64,000 nucleotides of DNA from Geobacter sp. (GTDB lineage: Bacteria; Desulfobacterota; Desulfuromonadia; Geobacterales; Pseudopelobacteraceae): assembly GCA_009684515.1 (NCBI GenBank), contig WKKS01000010.1, positions 1 through 64,000 of the forward strand, read 5' to 3'. Below, piece by piece: positions 41,481 through 49,320 of the stretch; within the stretch, counting starts at the first letter, position 1, and each line of letters opens with the position of its first letter. The notes under the pieces were generated by a model, which had not been told where the DNA came from, searched no databases, and saw only the letters and a list, made by a program, of their open reading frames with translations. The position numbers and the translations under genes were made by a program.

Positions 41481-42836
41481 ATGACATTGAAAAAACTCCT
41501 GACATATCTGCTTTTGCAGACCTTTATGATTGTGGCGGTGGAGGGTTATGCAGCTGCTGATGCCAACCTGAGCTTAGTCCCGTCCGGCGGCAATGTATTT
41601 GTGCTACAGGGGGCTAATCTCAAGAATCTGGCTGCTCTGGATTTTGAGTTTTCCTACGATCAGCTCAACTTGAAGAATCCGAAGGCCGTGCGGGGCGAAA
41701 TGACCCCACAGGATGCTATTTTCGATTTCAACCCGACCGTTCCGGGGGAGATTCGCCTGTTCATCCGCATCGGGCGGAAACCGGTCAACGGCAGCGGGAC
41801 GATTGCAACTTTCAGTTTTGAAGGGATCGATAATGCGGAAGGTCTTATCAGGTCAATGAGCGCCAACCTGGTATCGGTGTCGGCAACACCTGTCATCGCC
41901 AGAGTGCAGATCCTGGGCAGACCGCAGCAGCAAACGCCGCAGCCTCAGCAGCCGCCGACACAGGAGAGTGCCCAGATACCTCCACCGGCTGTCCGGGAGC
42001 AAACCACCCAGATTGTTCAGTACAATCCGGCGCAAACCATCCAGTCCGGCAGCAAATCCCCAATGAATAACTCATCTGTTTCGGCCACTGCATCGGCTGC
42101 CACTTCCCTGGGGGCGGTAACACTCCCCGCAGACCATCCGGCTAAAGAGGCCGAGGCGGCTCAGGCCGCAACATCCCGTGCGGAAAGTCAGCCACCATCA
42201 CGCCAGGCGGCTGCCGTACCGGCACAACAGGGCGCACCGCCCGAAGCAGCAATTACAGCCCCTTCCAAACCATTCAAAAGCGTGACTTACAAAAGTGTGT
42301 TGGAACGCATGAAGGAACGGGCCGGCGCCGGAACGCCGCAGTCGCTGACCGCCCTGTTCAACCCGGAGCCGGGCCAAATAGTTCAGCAGGAACCGGCTAT
42401 ACTTATTGCAGATGGTGAGAGCATTGTTGCGCTGCGGGTGGAACTGCCGTTATCATTAAAAGACACTCCCAGCTTTTCCCTGCGCAAGGCCAGCATGGTG
42501 TCGCTCCATCAGAATGACGATGGTAGCTGGCTGATACAGGCCAGGCCGCACAAAAACAGCATGGAAGCGCATCTCTCCGTCAATTGTGACGGAGGGACGG
42601 TCCTTTTCCCGCTGGTGGTGGCTCCGCCGATTGATCCGGCGCTTGTCAACCGATACAATCTTCCGGAATCGGCTCTTGCCGGTTATCTGAAGTCGAAGGA
42701 GACCGGACCGGAGGGCAGGCTTGATTTGAATGGTGACGGCAAGATTGATTACGTTGACGACTATATTTTTACGGCCAATTTTCTGGCCGGCCAGAAAGAT
42801 TCAAAACTAAAAGCAACCACGCAGAAGTTGCCGTGA
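41481..42836 (+). CDS. Exported protein with cohesin-like and dockerin-like ends
   Basis: A 451-residue secreted protein. After a signal peptide (about 1-25) comes a cohesin-like beta domain (about 28-150, with LAALDFEFSYDQLNLKNP and GSGTIATFSFEGID). A low-complexity Gln/Pro/Ala linker (about 155-265) follows, then a second beta region (about 285-395). The C-terminus has a dockerin-type calcium loop, RLDLNGDGKIDYVDDYIF, with Asp/Asn ligands at the expected 1-3-5 positions and only one loop clearly visible. Having both partner types on one chain suggests self-assembly or assembly with the other surface proteins in this cluster. It precedes the first SCO gene by 36 bases. Confidence 0.75.
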   Translation: MTLKKLLTYLLLQTFMIVAVEGYAAADANLSLVPSGGNVFVLQGANLKNLAALDFEFSYDQLNLKNPKAVRGEMTPQDAIFDFNPTVPGEIRLFIRIGRKPVNGSGTIATFSFEGIDNAEGLIRSMSANLVSVSATPVIARVQILGRPQQQTPQPQQPPTQESAQIPPPAVREQTTQIVQYNPAQTIQSGSKSPMNNSSVSATASAATSLGAVTLPADHPAKEAEAAQAATSRAESQPPSRQAAAVPAQQGAPPEAAITAPSKPFKSVTYKSVLERMKERAGAGTPQSLTALFNPEPGQIVQQEPAILIADGESIVALRVELPLSLKDTPSFSLRKASMVSLHQNDDGSWLIQARPHKNSMEAHLSVNCDGGTVLFPLVVAPPIDPALVNRYNLPESALAGYLKSKETGPEGRLDLNGDGKIDYVDDYIFTANFLAGQKDSKLKATTQKLP

Positions 42837-42872
42837 CAGCACGTCGGCAGAACTTCGCAAAGGACCAGTGCT

Positions 42873-43457
42873 ATGAAACAGACCATATTGACAGGGATAT
42901 TGTTCCTGATGTTTGCATGCATCATGCAGCCACCTGTCGTGGCCGCCGCTGCAACGGCCAAGCCCGCCACGGTTCGCGTTCAGCTCCACGACCTGCCGCT
43001 GCTGGATCAGAATGGAAAACAGCTTCTCTTCAAAAGTGATGTAATCGGCGACAAACTGGTGGCAATCACCTTCACCTACACCACCTGCACGACAATCTGC
43101 CCGATTCTGGACTCGATCTTTGTCAAGCTCCAGGACAAGCTTCCGGGACGCCTTGGCAAGGACGTATTTCTGGTCACCGTCAGCATTGATCCGGTTAACG
43201 ATATTCCTCCGCGGCTCAAGGCTTATGCCGGTAAATTGAAAGCCAAGCCGGGCTGGAGCTTTCTGACCGGCAACAAGGTTAATGTGGACAAGGTGCTGAC
43301 CGGATTGGACATGTTCAGCGCCGACATCCTGAACCATACCCCCTCAATGCTGGTGGGAGATGGAAAATCCGGGGTCTGGCGACGTTTCTACGGTTTCCCT
43401 TCATCGGACAAACTGTTGGCCGCCCTGAACGAACTATCCGCGGCACGCTCGAGGTAA
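42873..43457 (+). CDS. SCO1/SenC-family copper/thiol protein (first copy)
   Basis: A 194-residue thioredoxin-fold protein with an N-terminal signal or membrane anchor (about 1-25). The copper/redox motif CTTICP (Cys x3 Cys) is near residue 72, and the distal ligand His is in LNHTPSMLVGDG near residue 152. SCO proteins deliver copper to or reduce the CuA site of oxidases, and related proteins occur beside multicopper oxidases. The usual SCO scaffold DPVNDIPPRLKAYA near residue 110 is present. AAGGA precedes the start. A second SCO gene follows 20 bases later. I infer copper loading or thiol maintenance of the giant oxidase or cytochrome partners encoded around it. Confidence 0.92.
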   Translation: MKQTILTGILFLMFACIMQPPVVAAAATAKPATVRVQLHDLPLLDQNGKQLLFKSDVIGDKLVAITFTYTTCTTICPILDSIFVKLQDKLPGRLGKDVFLVTVSIDPVNDIPPRLKAYAGKLKAKPGWSFLTGNKVNVDKVLTGLDMFSADILNHTPSMLVGDGKSGVWRRFYGFPSSDKLLAALNELSAARSR

Positions 43458-43477
43458 ATCATACAGAGGTGTATTTA

Positions 43478-44092
43478 ATGAATCTGTCAAATGCCATCAT
43501 TTTTACTGCGTTTATGTTTTCGGCTCTGACCGCCCCCTGCCTGGCGGCGGCCGAACCAACCGCCGCCCGGATGCCGGGGGTTAAAGATAGCGACGCATCC
43601 CGGCGCAATTACTTTACCGACCTGAGGGTTACGACCACCGATGGTAAGGAGCAGCGTTTCTATTCCGACATCCTCAAGGACAAAACAGTTCTGATCAGCT
43701 TCTATTACATGGATTGCGGCACGGTTTGCCCGCTGCAGAACAAGGTGCTGGCGGAGTTGCAGAATCTGCTGGGAGAGCGGCTGGGCAAGGAGATCCTGCT
43801 GTTGTCGATCACCGTCGATCCGGTCCGCGACACACCTGAACTGGTCAAAGCCTACGCCCGGGCCTGGAACGCCAAACCGGGGCGGCTTTTTCTGACCGGC
43901 TCGAAGATCAACATTGACTGGATCAATTACAAGCTGGGCTATTATACCGAGGAACCTGCCACCCACAAGACAACCTACCTGCTGGGGAATGTAAAATCGG
44001 GGCACTGGATGACTGTGCGCCCTGACACAAAGGCCAGGTCCCTCGCCGACAACCTGATCAAACTGGCGGAGGAGCAGAGTGCGACCCGCTGA
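43478..44092 (+). CDS. SCO1/SenC-family copper/thiol protein (second copy)
   Basis: A 204-residue relative of the first SCO protein. It has a signal sequence (about 1-25) and the motif DCGTVCP near residue 86. DPVRDTPELVKAYARAW and a C-terminal THKTTYLLGN follow, with its His at the usual ligand position. ATG 43478 with AGAGG upstream is preferred to GTG 43469. The two copies differ outside the core, so they may act on different targets (one reductase, one copper donor, as proposed for some SCO pairs). The stop overlaps the next gene by 14 bases, so translation is probably coupled. Confidence 0.92.
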   Translation: MNLSNAIIFTAFMFSALTAPCLAAAEPTAARMPGVKDSDASRRNYFTDLRVTTTDGKEQRFYSDILKDKTVLISFYYMDCGTVCPLQNKVLAELQNLLGERLGKEILLLSITVDPVRDTPELVKAYARAWNAKPGRLFLTGSKINIDWINYKLGYYTEEPATHKTTYLLGNVKSGHWMTVRPDTKARSLADNLIKLAEEQSATR

Positions 44093-45719
44093 TTTTCGCA
44101 GCAGTCCCATCGCGGCAGCCGGGAGGCGCGTACTCCTTGCAGTGGCTATCCTCGCCCTGATGCCGTTCGCTCCGCCGGTTTTCACAGGCCTGGAAGCTTC
44201 TGCCGCACAACTCACCCCCCAGGAAGAACGCGGCAGACAGGTTTACATTACCGGCACAAGCCCCTCCGGCACACCGATTCAGGCTTTTTTCGGCAAAGAT
44301 CTGCTCGAAGTACCGGGTGAGTCGGCCACCTGCGTCAGTTGTCATGGCTATGATGGCCTGGGACGCACCGAAAGCGGAGTGATCCCCTCCAACATCACCT
44401 GGAGCCAGATCATGAAAAGTTATGGGCACATTCACCCAGACGGCCTTGAGCATGGGGCGTTCACGGTGGAAAGCCTGAAAAGTTATATGGAGGACGGTTT
44501 TTATCCCGGCCGGAAGCAGGGTGATCCGTCAATGCCGGTTTACTGGTTCGCAAAGCAGGATTTGGACGATCTGGTAGCGTATCTCAAAAAACTCGACAGC
44601 TACCTTGATCCCGGTATCAGCGATTCGCAGATCAGAATCGGCACTCTCTTGCCGTCCGATGGGGCATCCGCGGAATTGGGCGAGGTGATGCGACGGACGA
44701 TCGTTGCCTATTTCAATGATATAAATTCAAGTGGCGGAATTTATGGCCGCAGCCTGACACTGGCTGCTGACAAGCTCCGCACGGCGGCCGACATATCCGG
44801 ATTTTTACGGAGAGTGGAGCCGGACAAGGGTATTTTCGCACTGGTCAACACCTTCACCCCCGGAATGGAAACAGAGGTTGGACATCTGACGGAGGAACAG
44901 CAGATACCGCTGATCGTCCCCTTTTCGCTCATCCCGATCGAAGACCAGCTGCTGCACCGTTACCGTTTCTACCTGTATGCCGGCATGCGGGAGCAGATTT
45001 CAGCCCTGGCACTCCATGCCGTCCGGAGCCTCCCCTTGAAAAACCCGCGCATTCGGATTCTGTATCCGGAGCGGGATGGGATCGAACAGGTCATTGCCTC
45101 GGCTGAAGCCATCTATCAGGCCAAAGGGTGGCAGAACATCAGCCGGGTCAGTTTTCCATCCGGCGGCGGTATTCCGACGGCAACATTAGCCGGGCTACGC
45201 AAAGTGGGTTCCGATCTGATCCTTTTCCTCGGCGGGGAGTCGGAAGCAGAAATGCTGCTGAAGGAACTGGGCGACAGCGGTTGCGATACCACTTTTTTTA
45301 TGCCGGGAGTGCTGGCGGGAAAGAGCATTTACCAGATTCCCTCATCCTGCAAAGGCAAAGCGTGGCTTTCTTTCCCATCACTCCCCGATGACCGCAAGGA
45401 ATGGGGCATGAGTGAATTTGAGGCTATGGTTTCCCGGCAGCAGTTGGCGGTGACAAACCCGACCGCCCAACTGGCCGCCTATGCATCGGCTAAAATCCTG
45501 GTTGAGGGGTTGCGCCGTTCCGGCCGCAACCTCAGCCGTGAAAGGTTGCTTGAAGCACTGGAGGGGATTTTTGAGTTCGACACCGGACTGTCTCCACTGG
45601 TTTCCTATAACAAAAACCGGCGGATCGGAGCATTGGGCTCCCATATTGTGGAAATTGACCCGTTGCAGACTGGAACCGCAGAGTTTGCCATCCGGCGCGG
45701 CTGGATCGCGGTTCAATAA
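44079..45719 (+). CDS. Cytochrome c fused to an ABC-type periplasmic binding protein
   Basis: A 546-residue exported protein starting at GTG 44079 behind GGAGGAG. After a signal peptide (about 1-43) comes a mono-heme cytochrome c domain (about 48-170) with heme motif CVSCHGYDGLG near residue 85 and a candidate axial Met in SMPVYWF near residue 153. A type-I periplasmic-binding fold (about 180-546) follows, resembling branched-chain amino-acid receptors: IRIGTLLPSDGASAELGEV at its start and ARILVEGLRR-like helix near the end. This fusion is uncommon. The binding fold may sense or ferry a ligand while the heme reports redox state. It lies between the SCO pair and an ABC permease/ATPase. Confidence 0.85.
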   Translation: MRPADFRSSPIAAAGRRVLLAVAILALMPFAPPVFTGLEASAAQLTPQEERGRQVYITGTSPSGTPIQAFFGKDLLEVPGESATCVSCHGYDGLGRTESGVIPSNITWSQIMKSYGHIHPDGLEHGAFTVESLKSYMEDGFYPGRKQGDPSMPVYWFAKQDLDDLVAYLKKLDSYLDPGISDSQIRIGTLLPSDGASAELGEVMRRTIVAYFNDINSSGGIYGRSLTLAADKLRTAADISGFLRRVEPDKGIFALVNTFTPGMETEVGHLTEEQQIPLIVPFSLIPIEDQLLHRYRFYLYAGMREQISALALHAVRSLPLKNPRIRILYPERDGIEQVIASAEAIYQAKGWQNISRVSFPSGGGIPTATLAGLRKVGSDLILFLGGESEAEMLLKELGDSGCDTTFFMPGVLAGKSIYQIPSSCKGKAWLSFPSLPDDRKEWGMSEFEAMVSRQQLAVTNPTAQLAAYASAKILVEGLRRSGRNLSRERLLEALEGIFEFDTGLSPLVSYNKNRRIGALGSHIVEIDPLQTGTAEFAIRRGWIAVQ

Positions 45720-45745
45720 ACGACTGGAGTGACAGGAAGATCCTG

Positions 45746-46051
45746 ATGAAATTTCGCCCTTCAACTCTGCTTGCATCATATCTGGCAGTGGCACTGCTGC
45801 TGGTCGGCATTGCAATCAATGCATCCTTTAACCCGGGAAGCGACCGGCAACAGCAGGAATCCCGCCGCGCGCTCGTAAAACAGCTTGCCCTGACCGATCT
45901 GGTTCTGTTTACCGATGCTCGCTACACACGGCATCCGTCGATGGCCGATCGGCATACTCCGTTCCAGGATCATCCGCTCTCGCTGGAGCATTTCCCTTCC
46001 GGCTCCCTGATCCCACCGCCGCCACATGTGAGGTCCTATGGCGAACATTGA
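45746..46051 (+). CDS. Small anchored His-rich protein, unknown function
   Basis: A 101-residue protein I do not recognise. One hydrophobic helix (about 8-27) would anchor it, leaving a short periplasmic domain. That tail is rich in His (seven, including RYTRHPSMADRHTPFQDHPL and SLEH) and ends in a Pro stretch (IPPPPH). AGGAAG precedes the start. Its last 14 bases overlap the permease gene, so it is almost certainly made together with the transporter. The His content in a copper-linked cluster makes metal binding an attractive but untested idea. Confidence 0.75.
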   Translation: MKFRPSTLLASYLAVALLLVGIAINASFNPGSDRQQQESRRALVKQLALTDLVLFTDARYTRHPSMADRHTPFQDHPLSLEHFPSGSLIPPPPHVRSYGEH

Positions 46052-47171
46052 AAAACAGCGCGCGATTATCGACTTCACCCTGTCATCGCTGATGCGCAGG
46101 AAAGGGAAGAATGCGGCGCTGCTAGTGGTTTATACATTGGTTGTGACGGCGCTGGCCTCGGTCATGTTTTTCACCAAAAGCATCAAGACGGAAGCGGCCG
46201 CCGTGCTGGCGGATGCGCCGGAGCTGGTTGTGCAGCGACTGGTCGCCGGACGCCATGAAATGATTCCGCTGAGCTACGTCGAAAAAATCAGCTCCATCCG
46301 CGGAATCCGGGCGGTCAGGGGAAGATTGTGGGGATACTACTACGACCCGGTCTTCGGTTCCAATTACACCCTGCTGGTTCCGCGTGAATTAACGTTTGGA
46401 GATGGCGAAGCCGCCGTCGGTTCGGGTGTTGCCCGCAGCGGACTGGCTGAAGTCGGCAATATCATGCCGTTTCGCACCTACCAGGGGGAACTGTTCACTT
46501 TAACGGTTGCCCAGGTTCTGCCATCCTCCACCGAACTGGTCTCCGCCGACCTGGTCCTGCTTTCGTCCGGCGACTTCCGGGCCCTGTTCGGCGTGCCTGA
46601 AAACATGGCCACTGATCTGGTGGCGGAAGTTGCCAATCCTTCCGAAATCCCGACCATCACCGCCAAGATCGTAAAGTTGCTCCCCGATACCAGACCGATT
46701 GCCAGGGATGAAATTCTGCGGACATACGAAGCGATTTTCAGCTGGCGCAGCGGGATTCTGCTGGCAATTCTGTCCGGCGCCCTGCTGGCCTTTTTCATTT
46801 TCGCCTGGGACAAGGCGACCGGCCTGTCTGCCGAAGAGCGCAGGGAAATCGGAATTTTAAAAGCAATCGGCTGGGATGTGGCTGATGTGCTGATGATGAA
46901 ACTCTGGGAAGGCGCGGCGCTGTCGCTGACCGCATTTGTGACGGGAGTCCTTCTGGCTTACCTGCACGTTTTTGCAGGTGGTGCGAGCTTGATTGTGCCG
47001 GTGCTGAAGGGATGGTCGGTGCTCTACCCCTCCTTCCGCCTGACCCCTTCGATCGACTTCATGCAGTTGGGGATTCTGTTCTTTCTGACTGTCATCCCCT
47101 ACACCGTTGCCACGATTGTTCCATCCTGGCGGGCCGCCATAGCTGCGCCAGACTCGGTCATGAGAGGTTAG
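46038..47171 (+). CDS. FtsX-type ABC transporter permease
   Basis: A 377-residue inner-membrane protein of the MacB/LolC/FtsX class. One helix near residues 28-50 is followed by a large periplasmic domain (about 55-230). Three helices lie at about 240-262, 285-310 and 335-360, and the cytoplasmic coupling segment EERREIGILKAIGWDVADVLMMK near residue 270 is characteristic. The C-terminus carries the usual PSWRAAIAAPDSVMRG. These permeases work by mechanotransmission on periplasmic proteins or lipoproteins rather than as importers. It overlaps the His-rich protein gene and precedes its ATPase by 3 bases. Combined with the SCO and cytochrome genes it may aid release or maturation of an exported redox protein. 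Confidence 0.9.
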   Translation: MANIEKQRAIIDFTLSSLMRRKGKNAALLVVYTLVVTALASVMFFTKSIKTEAAAVLADAPELVVQRLVAGRHEMIPLSYVEKISSIRGIRAVRGRLWGYYYDPVFGSNYTLLVPRELTFGDGEAAVGSGVARSGLAEVGNIMPFRTYQGELFTLTVAQVLPSSTELVSADLVLLSSGDFRALFGVPENMATDLVAEVANPSEIPTITAKIVKLLPDTRPIARDEILRTYEAIFSWRSGILLAILSGALLAFFIFAWDKATGLSAEERREIGILKAIGWDVADVLMMKLWEGAALSLTAFVTGVLLAYLHVFAGGASLIVPVLKGWSVLYPSFRLTPSIDFMQLGILFFLTVIPYTVATIVPSWRAAIAAPDSVMRG

Positions 47172-47174
47172 GCG

Positions 47175-47861
47175 ATGATCATTCTGAATGGCGTTTCGAA
47201 AATTTTCAATCAGGGGCAACAGAACCAGTTTGTTTCACTTCAGGATATCAGCATCACGATTCCACCCCGGCAGGTGACCGTACTGAAAGGGCCGAGCGGC
47301 TCCGGGAAAACCACCCTGCTGAGCATCATCGGCGGCATGTCGCGCCCCACTTCCGGCCGTGTTACGATGAACGGACGCGAAGTAACCAGTTTGCCGGAAC
47401 GTTTTCTTTCAGCGCTCCGCAGGGAAACCTTCGGCTTCATCTTTCAACAGTTCAATCTGATCAACGGCATCAGCATCCTCGAAAACATCATGCTGCCGGC
47501 TTACCCCAATGGAGAGCGCCATACGCTCCTCAAAGCTCGTGCGCTGGAGCTGCTGGCGATGTTCGGGCTCGAGGCGCGGGCCGCAACACGGGTCGAACTG
47601 CTTTCCGGCGGAGAGGTCCAGCGCGTCGCCATCGCCAGAGCATTAATCAACAATCCGGAAGTCATTATTGCCGACGAACCGACCGCTCACCTCGATTCAA
47701 AGCTGTCAGTCGAATTAATGGCAATCATGGAACGTCTCAAGGCTGACGGGAAAACCATCATCATGGCCAGCCACGACCCGCTGGTTTACGATGCCGGAGT
47801 GGTTGACAATATTGTGGAGATTCGTGACGGCCGGATTTCCTGTTCCAACCGGCCGCAATGA
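47175..47861 (+). CDS. ABC transporter ATPase, LolD/MacB type
   Basis: A 228-residue ATPase with Walker A GPSGSGKTTLL near residue 38, Q-loop FIFQQFNLI near residue 92, signature LSGGEVQRVAIARAL near residue 140, Walker B VIIADEPTAHLD near residue 160 and switch His in ASHDPLVYD near residue 197. The sequence class (LolD/MacB/FtsE) fits the FtsX-type permease just upstream. Its last codons overlap the next gene (ATGA). Nothing unusual in the catalytic motifs. Confidence 0.95.
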   Translation: MIILNGVSKIFNQGQQNQFVSLQDISITIPPRQVTVLKGPSGSGKTTLLSIIGGMSRPTSGRVTMNGREVTSLPERFLSALRRETFGFIFQQFNLINGISILENIMLPAYPNGERHTLLKARALELLAMFGLEARAATRVELLSGGEVQRVAIARALINNPEVIIADEPTAHLDSKLSVELMAIMERLKADGKTIIMASHDPLVYDAGVVDNIVEIRDGRISCSNRPQ

Positions 47862-48850
47862 TCCTGCACCCGGCCGTCATAGCGCTCTGCAGCGGTTCCC
47901 TGCTGATCAGCGCGATATTGATATACGCCTCCTTTTTCGCAACGCGGATACTCCGGCACTGGAATCTGGCCAGCGGCAGCGAGTTCCAGGTCACCCTGGA
48001 ACACCGCACCTACCTGATCTCCACGATCATGGCCTGCAGCATGCTCTTCCAGCTCCTGTCCCTGTTCCTTTTCATACATACCGCCGACAGCTTGAGCCCG
48101 CTTTTCAAAGGGGCCATGTGCGCTGCCGGAACGCTTAACCTGAACCGGTTCGGTTATCCCGCCCTGCTCCTGAAACTGGCCACTTTCTTTCTGGCCGGGC
48201 TTTGGCTGATCATCAATCATCTCGACAATCAAGGTTATGATTATCCGTTGATCCGCATCAAGTACCTGCTGCTGTTGCTCATAACCCCGCTGGTAATGAT
48301 CGAGTCACTGGCGCAGGGCGTTTATTTTTTCCTGATGAAACCGCACGTTATCACCTCCTGCTGCGGCAGCCTGTTCGGGTCAGGGGCGACAGGGCTGGTT
48401 CCGCGACTGGCTCTGATCCCGGAACTACCGCTTCTGTCAATTTTGATTGCCCTGATCATCCTGTTGCTGTCGGCAGGAGTTCACTATTGCCGCACCGGCA
48501 GAGGCGCCGGTCTGTTTTCAACCGTCTCGCTGGCCGCTTTTCTGACCGGAACAGCGGCGCTTGTTTCGGCGCTTCCGGTTTATATCTATGCGCTCCCCAG
48601 CCACCACTGCCCTTTCTGCATGCTGCATCATGAATACGGTTTTGTGGGGTATCTGTTTTACGCCACATTGCTGGGTGGCGGCATCAGCGGAACCGGAGCA
48701 GGTCTTCTGCAACGCTTTCGCACGGTAAACAGTCTGACTGCGCTGCCATCGTTCCAACGCACCCTGGTTATCAGCAGTATGGCCCTGTTCGCTGTTTTCG
48801 CGGTTCTGGCGCTTTGGCAGGTATATTTTTCCGAATTGCGGCTGACATGA
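47858..48850 (+). CDS. Polytopic membrane protein with CPFC motif, unknown function
   Basis: A 330-residue integral membrane protein, about eight hydrophobic helices, not recognised. Two Cys features stand out. A vicinal pair lies in VITSCCGSLFG near residue 168. A HHCPFCMLHHEYG string near residue 250, at a membrane boundary, has a CxxC flanked by four His. That pattern suggests a thiol-redox or metal-binding site facing the periplasm, somewhat like DsbB/VKOR-type quinone-linked oxidants, although helix layout is not clearly theirs. It is the last gene of the rightward set and is coupled to the ATPase. A role in disulfide, heme or copper handling for the SCO/oxidase group is inference. Confidence 0.75.
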   Translation: MILHPAVIALCSGSLLISAILIYASFFATRILRHWNLASGSEFQVTLEHRTYLISTIMACSMLFQLLSLFLFIHTADSLSPLFKGAMCAAGTLNLNRFGYPALLLKLATFFLAGLWLIINHLDNQGYDYPLIRIKYLLLLLITPLVMIESLAQGVYFFLMKPHVITSCCGSLFGSGATGLVPRLALIPELPLLSILIALIILLLSAGVHYCRTGRGAGLFSTVSLAAFLTGTAALVSALPVYIYALPSHHCPFCMLHHEYGFVGYLFYATLLGGGISGTGAGLLQRFRTVNSLTALPSFQRTLVISSMALFAVFAVLALWQVYFSELRLT

Positions 48851-48899
48851 CAGTGCCGCCTGACAAGAACCGCCAACATTTTTCCGGCATGATATCCGG

Positions 48900-48927
48900 T
48901 TGAAATTTACAGATTCGATGTTAGTAT
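48900..48927 (+). promoter_or_regulatory. Candidate sigma-70 promoter for the cupin gene
   Basis: TTGAAA and TAGTAT at a 16-base spacing, ending 37 bases before ATG 48965. It suggests that the cupin-rhodanese-HAD group is a separate transcript from the membrane-protein operon. Confidence 0.4.
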
Positions 48928-48964
48928 CGCGATTATTTTCTGTTATTGATGCGAAGGAACGACG

Positions 48965-49300
48965 ATGATTCCAGAAGTGCAGAACATTTACAGCGACATC
49001 CCCGCCGACCTGCCGGAAGAAATATTTCAAATGCTGACAGAACGGGGAAATGTAAAAATCGAGCGAATTGTCTCCGACGGACAGGCAACTCCCGCCGGTA
49101 TCTGGTATGATCAGGCGTGGGACGAGTGGGTGTTGCTGCTGTCGGGAAGCGCCGGGTTGCGCTTCGAGGAAGATCGGCAGGCGCGGGAACTGCTCCCCGG
49201 CGATCATGTAATGATTCCGGCAGGTCACCGCCATCGGGTCGAGTGGACCAATCCGGTGCAAAAAACCGTCTGGCTGGCGGTCCATATTCATAGTTTATAA
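48965..49300 (+). CDS. Small cupin-domain protein
   Basis: A 111-residue single cupin barrel. The second cupin motif is seen in LLPGDHVMIPAGHRHRVEW near residue 82 (PG-x5-P-x4-H pattern), and the first around DEWVLLLSGSAGLRFEED near residue 57. His residues at the barrel mouth would bind a metal. Single-domain cupins of this length have many roles and no reaction can be assigned. AAGGAA precedes the start. It is followed after 20 bases by the rhodanese gene and probably belongs to the same transcript. Confidence 0.85.
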   Translation: MIPEVQNIYSDIPADLPEEIFQMLTERGNVKIERIVSDGQATPAGIWYDQAWDEWVLLLSGSAGLRFEEDRQARELLPGDHVMIPAGHRHRVEWTNPVQKTVWLAVHIHSL

Positions 49301-49320
49301 AACAGGGAATGGAGGGCAAT

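Noticed and set aside
43469-43477. GTG start for the second SCO gene
   Set aside because: AGAGG lies only just upstream of the GTG, whereas ATG 43478 has it at proper spacing.
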